Origin: an uncultured Pseudomonadota bacterium
GTDB lineage: Bacteria > Pseudomonadota > Gammaproteobacteria > Methylococcales > Methylomonadaceae
Direction: 5' to 3'
Assembly: GCA_903902945.1 (NCBI GenBank)
Contig: CAIUWU010000229.1
Location: 1 to 11,150, forward strand
Length of the DNA: 11,150 nt
Part shown: positions 6,535 to 11,150 of the stretch, piece by piece
Layout of the letters: every line of letters begins with the position of its first letter
Position numbering within the stretch: position 1 is the stretch's first letter
Made by a program: the position numbers and the translations under genes
Notes under the pieces: generated by a model
What the model was told of the DNA's origin: nothing
What the model saw: only the letters and a program-made list of their open reading frames with translations
Database searches by the model: none

Positions 6535-7947
6535 ATGACCAACATCAATACCGAGAAACTTTCCAGTGCCCGTTTTGCCGAAGCCACCGACGCTTTCGTT
6601 GAAGAATTTACCGCTTCGGTGACTTTTGATCAGCGCATGGCGCAGCAGGATATCGAAGGTTCACTGGCTCACGCGGCGATGTTGACCAAAATCGGTATTC
6701 TGAGCGATGAGGAATTGGCCGACATTCAGCGTGGACTGGCGCAGATCAGCGCGGAAATCCAACAAGGCGACTTTGTCTGGTCGATCAAGCAGGAAGACGT
6801 GCATATGAACATCGAAGCGCGTCTGACCGATCTGATTGGTATTGCGGGTAAAAAACTACACACCGGCCGTTCACGCAATGATCAAGTGGCGACCGATATT
6901 CGTCTCTATCTGCGTAGCGAGATTGGCCAGATTCATCAGCAAATCAGACGCCTGCAACTGGCCTTGCTGGATGTCGCTGAGCGTGAAGCCGAAACCATCA
7001 TGCCCGGTTTTACCCATCTGCAGGTTGCCCAGCCGGTTACTTTCGGGCATCACATGATGGCCTGGTATGAAATGCTGTGCCGCGATTATCAGCGTCTGCA
7101 GGATTGCAGCAAGCGTATCAATATCATGCCGCTGGGCGCGGCGGCACTGGCCGGCACCAGTTATCCGATCGATCGCTTTATGACCGCCGAATTACTGGGT
7201 TTCGAGCGGCCATCGTATAACTCGCTGGATTCGGTCAGCGATCGTGATTTTGCGATTGAATTTGCTGCCGCTGCCAGTCTGATCATGGTGCATTTATCCC
7301 GATTTTCTGAAGAGCTGGTGTTATGGACCAGCGCCCAATTTGATTTTATTGATATTCCTGATGCGTTCTGCACCGGTTCATCGATCATGCCGCAGAAGAA
7401 AAACCCGGATGTGCCGGAACTGGTGCGTGGCAAATCGGGTCGGGTGACAGGCCATCTGATGAGTTTGCTGATGCTGATGAAAAGTCAGCCTTTGGCTTAT
7501 AACAAAGACAATCAGGAAGACAAAGAGCCTTTGTTTGATTGCGTCGATACCCTGATCAATTGCCTGAGAGCCTTTGCCGACATGATGCCGCATGTCAAAA
7601 CCAAGCCGGCCAATATGTACAACGCCGCCAAACGCGGGTTTGCTACCGCGACCGATCTGGCTGATTACCTGGTTCGTAAAGGCATGCCATTCCGTGATGC
7701 TCACGAAGTCGTCGGTTTGGCGGTGCGTCTGGGTGTGGAAAGTGGTCGTGATTTATCAGAACTGAGTCTGGCCGAGTTACAGAGCTTTTCCTCAGCCATC
7801 AGCGCCGAGGTGTTTGACATTCTGAAGCTGGAAGGTTCAGTGGCCGCTCGTAATCATATCGGCGGCACCGCCCCGGAGCGTGTGCGTGAAGCGATTGCCA
7901 GAGCGCGGGGCGAGATTGCAATTGCTGTGCTCCGCGAGGACGCTTAA
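6535..7947 (+). CDS. argH: Argininosuccinate lyase
   Basis: ArgH catalyses the last step of arginine synthesis, cleaving argininosuccinate to arginine and fumarate in the cytoplasm as a homotetramer. The 470-residue protein has the usual family length and all three conserved regions of the fumarase/aspartase superfamily. These are KLHTGRSRNDQVATD (107-121), GFTHLQVAQP (158-167, with catalytic His161) and the signature GSSIMPQKKNP (281-291, with the catalytic serine in the flexible SS loop). The start at 6535 fits the normal N-terminus, which resembles the SARF..ATD..VEEFTASV of other ArgH proteins. No clear Shine-Dalgarno is visible before it, so translation may rely on an unstructured T-rich leader. 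It is a single gene with its own promoter and a terminator downstream. No other arginine gene is in the window. Confidence 0.97.
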   Translation: MTNINTEKLSSARFAEATDAFVEEFTASVTFDQRMAQQDIEGSLAHAAMLTKIGILSDEELADIQRGLAQISAEIQQGDFVWSIKQEDVHMNIEARLTDLIGIAGKKLHTGRSRNDQVATDIRLYLRSEIGQIHQQIRRLQLALLDVAEREAETIMPGFTHLQVAQPVTFGHHMMAWYEMLCRDYQRLQDCSKRINIMPLGAAALAGTSYPIDRFMTAELLGFERPSYNSLDSVSDRDFAIEFAAAASLIMVHLSRFSEELVLWTSAQFDFIDIPDAFCTGSSIMPQKKNPDVPELVRGKSGRVTGHLMSLLMLMKSQPLAYNKDNQEDKEPLFDCVDTLINCLRAFADMMPHVKTKPANMYNAAKRGFATATDLADYLVRKGMPFRDAHEVVGLAVRLGVESGRDLSELSLAELQSFSSAISAEVFDILKLEGSVAARNHIGGTAPERVREAIARARGEIAIAVLREDA

Positions 7948-8031
7948 AAAACTGCGCTGATATGTTTGAGTATTTAACGAGCAATCCTTCAGTCAGCGAT
8001 TAGATCAATTCACCATAAAATATCGCCCATA

Positions 8032-8059
8032 AAAAAGGCCAGATGACTCTGGCCTTTTT
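8032..8059. terminator. Bidirectional intrinsic terminator between argH and htpG
   Basis: AAAAAGGCCAGA (8032-8043) and TCTGGCCTTTTT (8048-8059) form a perfect 12-base stem with a four-base loop. The arms begin with A-runs and end with T-runs, so the structure ends transcripts on both strands. It stands between the argH stop and the htpG stop, the expected place for a shared terminator of two convergent genes. Confidence 0.92.
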
Positions 8060-8073
8060 GGGGTGGTGACAGA

Positions 8074-10008
8074 TTACGCCAGCAAGCCTTTCAGCAGACC
8101 GTTCAGTTTATGGACGAAGGCTGAAGGGTCGTCAAGCTGACCACCTTCGCTGAGGATGGCTTGATCGAATAGAATGTGGCTAATGTCGGCAAAACGCTCG
8201 TCGTCCTGTTCGGCTTTTAAGGCTTTGACGATTGCGTGTTCCGGGTTGACTTCAAAAGTCGGTTTGGAGCCGCCCATGCCCATCATGTTCATCGCGTGTC
8301 CGGCTTCTTTCATGATGCGCTCCATGTTCAGGCTCATGTCATAGGCGCCCGCTACCAGACAAGCCGGTGAATCGGTCAGACGATGGCTGATTTTGACCTC
8401 GCTGACTTTGTCGGCCAGCACCTCCTGCATGTGTTTCAGTACTGACTCAAAATCTTGAGATAAGGCTTCTTGCTGTTGTTTATCTTCTTCGGAATCAAAT
8501 TTATCCAGATCCAGCTCGCCTTTGGCAATCGATTGCAAATGTTTGTCGTCGAAATCGGTCAGGCTGGACACCAGCCATTCGTCGATCCGGTCTGACAATA
8601 ACAAGACTTCGATGCCTTTCTTGCGGAAAATTTCCAGATGCGGACTGTTTTTAGCCGCAGCAAAACTGTCGGCAGTAACAAAATAGATTTTGTCCTGGCC
8701 TTCTTTCATACGGCTGACATAGTCGGCCAGCGATACATTCTGGGTTTTGTCGTCAGTATGGGTCGATGAGAAACGCAATAATTTAGCGATACGCTCTTGG
8801 TTTTTCTGATCTTCAATCGTACCTTCTTTGATGACGTTGCCGAACTGTTCCCAGAAAGACTGATATTTATCGACATCGTTTTCCACCATATCTTCCAGCA
8901 TGCCCAGCACTTTTTTAACTGCACCGGATTTGATGGCGCTGATTTGCTTGCTTTGCTGCAGAATTTCACGCGATACGTTCAACGGCAGGCTATCGGCATC
9001 GATCACCCCGCGAATGAAGCGCAGATAGCGTGGCATCAATTGTTCGGCATCGTCAGTAATGAAGACTTTGCGGATATACAGTTTGACGCCGTGCTTGGTG
9101 TCACGATCCCATAAGTCGAAGGGAGCCCGGCTGGGTACATACAGTAACAAACTATATTCGGTGGTGCCTTCGACTTTGCTGTGGACGTGGGTGAGGGGAT
9201 CCTGAAAGTCATGACCGACGTGCTTGTAAAATTCGTTGTATTCTTCGGCGCTGATTTCGTCTTTAGATTTGGTCCACAACGCCGATGCGGTATTGACGGT
9301 TTCATCTTCGACTCTGGCCGGTGCGGTTTCATTACCTTCATCGTCGGTTTCGGCGGCAATTTCGTTTGCCATGACGATAGGCAAGGAAATGTGATCCGAG
9401 AATTTTTTGATGATGGAGCGTAATTTCCAGGCATTCAGATATTCTTCTTCGCCTTCTTTCAGGTGCAGGACGATCTCGGTGCCGCGTGTGGCTTTTTCGA
9501 TGGTTTCGAGCGTGTAATCACCTTCACCGGCAGATTCCCAGCGTACACCTTCGCTGGCAGCAGCACCGGCTTTACGGGTAGTCAGCGTGACTTTGTCTGC
9601 CACGATAAAGGCAGAATAGAAACCCACGCCAAATTGGCCGATTAATTCACTGTCTTTGGCTTGGTCGCCGGTCAGTCTTTCAAAAAACTGTTTGGTGCCG
9701 GATTTGGCAATAGTGCCGATATGGTCCTGAACTTCATCGCGGGTCATACCAATACCGTTATCGGTAATGGTGATGGTTTTTTTGGCTTCGTCGAAAGCAA
9801 CGCGGATTTTCAGATCACTGTCGCCTTCATACAGGCTGTCATTGGATAGCGCTTCGAAGCGCAATTTGTCGGAAGCATCGGAACTGTTGGAGATCAGTTC
9901 GCGTAAGAAAATATCTTTGTTGCTGTACAGGGAGTGAATCATTAAATGGAGCAGGTGTTTGACTTCGGTTTGAAAGCCCAAGGTCTGTTTTTGTGCGTCA
10001 ACTGTCAT
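8074..10008 (-). CDS. htpG: Chaperone HtpG, bacterial Hsp90
   Basis: HtpG is the cytoplasmic ATP-driven Hsp90 that remodels client proteins, often with DnaK. The 644-residue product has the three Hsp90 domains in order. The N-terminal Bergerat ATP-binding fold has LRELISNSSDASDKLR (35-50, Glu37 and Asn41), ITDNGIGM (81-88, Asp83) and the lid glycines GQFGVGF (124-130). The middle domain (about 240-510) has LPLNVSREIL (341-350), whose Arg347 contacts the ATP gamma-phosphate. The C-terminal dimerisation domain lacks the MEEVD tail of eukaryotic Hsp90, as expected for bacteria. An acidic stretch (about 218-236) at the N/middle linker is short, as in other bacterial forms. A strong heat-shock promoter lies about 45 bases upstream. 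The start at 10008 has only a weak ACGAG-type ribosome site but matches the conserved N-terminus. Confidence 0.97.
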   Translation of the reverse strand: MTVDAQKQTLGFQTEVKHLLHLMIHSLYSNKDIFLRELISNSSDASDKLRFEALSNDSLYEGDSDLKIRVAFDEAKKTITITDNGIGMTRDEVQDHIGTIAKSGTKQFFERLTGDQAKDSELIGQFGVGFYSAFIVADKVTLTTRKAGAAASEGVRWESAGEGDYTLETIEKATRGTEIVLHLKEGEEEYLNAWKLRSIIKKFSDHISLPIVMANEIAAETDDEGNETAPARVEDETVNTASALWTKSKDEISAEEYNEFYKHVGHDFQDPLTHVHSKVEGTTEYSLLLYVPSRAPFDLWDRDTKHGVKLYIRKVFITDDAEQLMPRYLRFIRGVIDADSLPLNVSREILQQSKQISAIKSGAVKKVLGMLEDMVENDVDKYQSFWEQFGNVIKEGTIEDQKNQERIAKLLRFSSTHTDDKTQNVSLADYVSRMKEGQDKIYFVTADSFAAAKNSPHLEIFRKKGIEVLLLSDRIDEWLVSSLTDFDDKHLQSIAKGELDLDKFDSEEDKQQQEALSQDFESVLKHMQEVLADKVSEVKISHRLTDSPACLVAGAYDMSLNMERIMKEAGHAMNMMGMGGSKPTFEVNPEHAIVKALKAEQDDERFADISHILFDQAILSEGGQLDDPSAFVHKLNGLLKGLLA

Positions 10009-10053
10009 GGTTTTACTCGTCGTGATTGTGGCTAATGAAAAAAAATTTCCGCT

Positions 10054-10082
10054 TAACTGGGGGTGGATCCAGTCTTTTCAAG
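10054..10082 (-). promoter_or_regulatory. Sigma-32 heat-shock promoter of htpG
   Basis: Read on the minus strand, CTTGAAA (10082-10076) is followed after 13 bases by CCCCAGTTA (10062-10054). The sigma-32 consensus is CTTGAAA, 11-16 bases, then CCCCATnTA. The -35 is perfect and the -10 differs at one specified base. Transcription would start near 10046, giving a leader of roughly 38 bases. Sigma-32 control is well established for htpG in gammaproteobacteria. Confidence 0.8.
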
Positions 10083-10154
10083 TCTTTGTCAGCGATTTTA
10101 TGGAAGCGTGGAAGATTAAAAGTGCTTAACTGTGAGAAAAGTTGTTGCTTGTAG

Positions 10155-10183
10155 TTGACAAGAGGGTATTCGGTCATTAAAAT
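10155..10183 (+). promoter_or_regulatory. Sigma-70 promoter of tRNA-Leu with GC-rich discriminator
   Basis: A perfect TTGACA (10155-10160) and TAAAAT (10178-10183, five of six) are separated by exactly 17 bases. GCGCAGC follows at once at 10184-10190. GC-rich discriminators of this kind are typical of stable-RNA promoters under ppGpp (stringent) control. Transcription should begin near 10190, about 26 bases before the mature tRNA. Confidence 0.82.
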
Positions 10184-10215
10184 GCGCAGCTTATTCGATC
10201 TATACACATCCCCTT

Positions 10216-10302
10216 GCCGAGGTGGTGAAATTGGTAGACGCGCTAGCTTCAGGTGCTAGTGAGCGTAAGCTCGTGGAGGTTCAAGTCCTCTCCTCGGCAC
10301 CA
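10216..10302 (+). tRNA. tRNA-Leu, anticodon CAG
   Basis: The 87-base gene has the full cloverleaf of a class II tRNA. The acceptor arms GCCGAGG (10216-10222) and CCTCGGC (10292-10298) pair perfectly. The D-loop region has AATTGGTAGAC. The anticodon stem CTAGC/GCTAG (10243-10247 and 10255-10259) encloses TTCAGGT, giving anticodon CAG at 10250-10252, which reads CUG. The long variable arm GAGCGTAAGCTC marks it as Leu, Ser or Tyr, and the anticodon settles Leu. The T-arm has GGTTCAAGTCC. The 3' CCA (10300-10302) is encoded. It sits just before an AT-rich segment with a recombinase gene, so its 3' end is a plausible integration site. Confidence 0.97.
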
Positions 10303-10474
10303 TTAGCTTGCTATGTTCGCGGGCATGTCCCCCGCGCAAAATTATTTTCTAACGTACTGATATAGATACTCTTTATTCTGCCGTTAAAAATATGAATGGC
10401 TGCATCTCTTGCTATTAACCATACACAACACCTACTGTATTTCCTATCTACTATCTGAAAGTTAAGCTACTTTG
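10303..10474. other. Spacer between tRNA-Leu and the recombinase remnant
   Basis: Apart from the terminator-like hairpin, I see no gene in these 172 bases. There is no second copy of the tRNA 3' end here. The right part is AT-rich, like the recombinase sequence that follows. It is probably the boundary zone of an integrated element, with the left attachment site most likely inside or next to the tRNA 3' end. Confidence 0.4.
10318..10350 (+). terminator. Probable terminator of tRNA-Leu
   Basis: CGCGGG (10318-10323) pairs perfectly with CCCGCG (10331-10336) around a seven-base loop. The AT-rich CAAAATTATTTTCT follows. The T-run is interrupted, so this is a moderate match to an intrinsic terminator, but its position 15 bases after the tRNA end fits. 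Confidence 0.55.
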
Positions 10475-11092
10475 TCACAACCTGTCCAATAGGGTCTTCG
10501 GGTTAATATGGGTGTATCGTTTTAGCATTGCTAAATCTTTGTGGCCTGAAATTACGCTCACCTCAACCATATTCAATCCCTTCTCGAACAGTGCAGTTAC
10601 ACCTTCGTGCCGCAAATCATGTAATCTAAAATCATAGAAACCAGCAGATTCACATAGTTTTTTGAAGTGTCGTGTCAGGAAATCCTTTTTATAATTCAGT
10701 AGCAAATCGCTTTCAGCAGCTTCAACCAGATATTTTACTGAAATTACTGCTTTGTTACTTAATGGCACGACTCTATCTGTACCATTTTTCGTATCTCTCA
10801 ATGTAATCAACCTGTTATTAAGATCAATATCTGATAGTTTGATTTTCGCTAACTCGCCTCTTCGCATTGCAGTTTCAACCAAAATAACAATTACATGGCA
10901 CATATAGCCATCAGCAGATTCAATTAGCTTGTTTAGCTGTTCACGAGTTAACCTTCTTGATCTTGCTTGCCCTTTCAGCGATGGTGAAGCAACATAGGGA
11001 ACAGAATCTAAGTATCCCCACTCTATCGATTTTTTCAATGCCCTTCTGACTAAAGCTAATGGCTCTTCATCATAAACGGGGGACACCGGCAT
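10475..11092 (-). pseudogene. 5'-truncated tyrosine recombinase (integrase), catalytic domain only
   Basis: The 205-residue frame is the catalytic half of a phage-type tyrosine integrase, which cuts and rejoins DNA at attachment sites. All catalytic positions are present: Arg77 in TAMRRGEL, Lys102 in DTKNG, His158 and Arg161 in LHDLRHEG, His184 in SGHKDLAML and the nucleophile Tyr193 in KRYTHI. The match starts only at about residue 8, in the last helix of the core-binding region, so the N-terminal SAM-like and arm-binding domains (usually 100-200 residues) are missing. The first five residues and the ATG come from a palindromic repeat, and an in-frame TGA lies at 11113-11111, so the ATG is probably accidental and the gene broken. 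No ribosome binding site is seen. A sample line of the gene (10741-10800) is about 35% GC against about 47% in htpG (9601-9660), consistent with transfer. Its 3' end faces the tRNA-Leu 3' end. An intact shorter recombinase is possible but less likely. Confidence 0.8.
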
Positions 11093-11148
11093 TAGATTAA
11101 ACTGGTTTTGTCAAAGAACTGGTTTAATAGAGGTAATACCGATGTCCC
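11080..11148. repeat. 69-base imperfect palindrome abutting the broken integrase
   Basis: GGGACACCGGCATTA (11080-11094) and TAATACCGATGTCCC (11134-11148) are inverted repeats matching at 13 of 15 positions. A second nested pair, ATTAAAC (11096-11102) with GTTTAAT (11122-11128), continues inward with G-U-compatible pairs and then T-A pairs to a small loop near 11110-11114. The whole unit could fold as one long hairpin. AACTGGTTT also occurs twice as a direct repeat (11100-11108 on a one-base-shifted match, and 11117-11125). It may be a small palindromic repeat or MITE-like unit, or the end of an insertion sequence that continues beyond the window. I cannot assign a family. Confidence 0.6.
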
Positions 11149-11150
11149 AA

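Noticed and set aside
7378..7704. A 108-residue leftward open frame inside argH
   Set aside because: It lies opposite the argH catalytic signature. Its length is a by-product of the conserved codons on the other strand.
10013..10207. A 64-residue leftward open frame between htpG and tRNA-Leu
   Set aside because: It covers both the htpG heat-shock promoter and the tRNA promoter, ends in a His/Phe/Lys-rich run from AT-rich DNA and resembles no protein I know.
10303..10474. A duplicated tRNA 3' end that would mark the other attachment site
   Set aside because: No second copy of the T-arm and acceptor sequence is visible here or elsewhere in the window. If it exists it must lie beyond the right edge.

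Overview
The window looks like chromosomal DNA from a gammaproteobacterium. The support is a tRNA with an encoded CCA end, ordinary proteobacterial forms of ArgH, HtpG and GlgX, and a TonB-dependent outer-membrane receptor. An aquatic, possibly methanotroph-like (Methylococcales) lineage is my guess from general resemblance; nothing in the window is diagnostic.

Layout. Positions 1-266 hold no convincing gene, only two short inverted repeats ahead of a strong ribosome binding site. Positions 267-3652 carry a TonB-dependent receptor followed 11 bases later by a HupE/UreJ-family membrane protein, almost certainly one operon. A small secreted protein that I do not recognise follows (3739-4272) and may belong to the same transcript. 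It converges, with only 14 bases between, on a leftward glycogen debranching gene (glgX, 4287-6377). The glgX-argH intergenic region is divergent and carries a perfect -10 box facing argH (6535-7947). A symmetric, two-way intrinsic terminator at 8032-8059 separates argH from the leftward chaperone gene htpG (8074-10008). htpG has a very good match to a sigma-32 heat-shock promoter. Upstream and divergent from it is tRNA-Leu(CAG), with its own strong sigma-70 promoter and a GC-rich discriminator.

Beyond the tRNA the sequence becomes visibly more AT-rich and contains the catalytic half of a tyrosine recombinase (10475-11092, leftward). All its catalytic residues are present but the N-terminal DNA-binding part is missing. 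Its 5' end runs directly into a 69-base imperfect palindrome (11080-11148) that supplies both the apparent start codon and an in-frame stop just upstream. This looks like the edge of an integrated element at the 3' side of tRNA-Leu, whose integrase was later broken by a second, palindromic sequence.

How the genes work together. The receptor, the HupE-like protein and possibly the secreted protein look like an uptake route for a metal or metal complex across both membranes; the substrate cannot be read from sequence. glgX, argH and htpG are independent housekeeping genes (glycogen breakdown, arginine synthesis, protein folding). The least ordinary parts are the metal-uptake cluster and the tRNA/integrase/palindrome junction. 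I see no CRISPR array, no toxin-antitoxin pair and no defence system.
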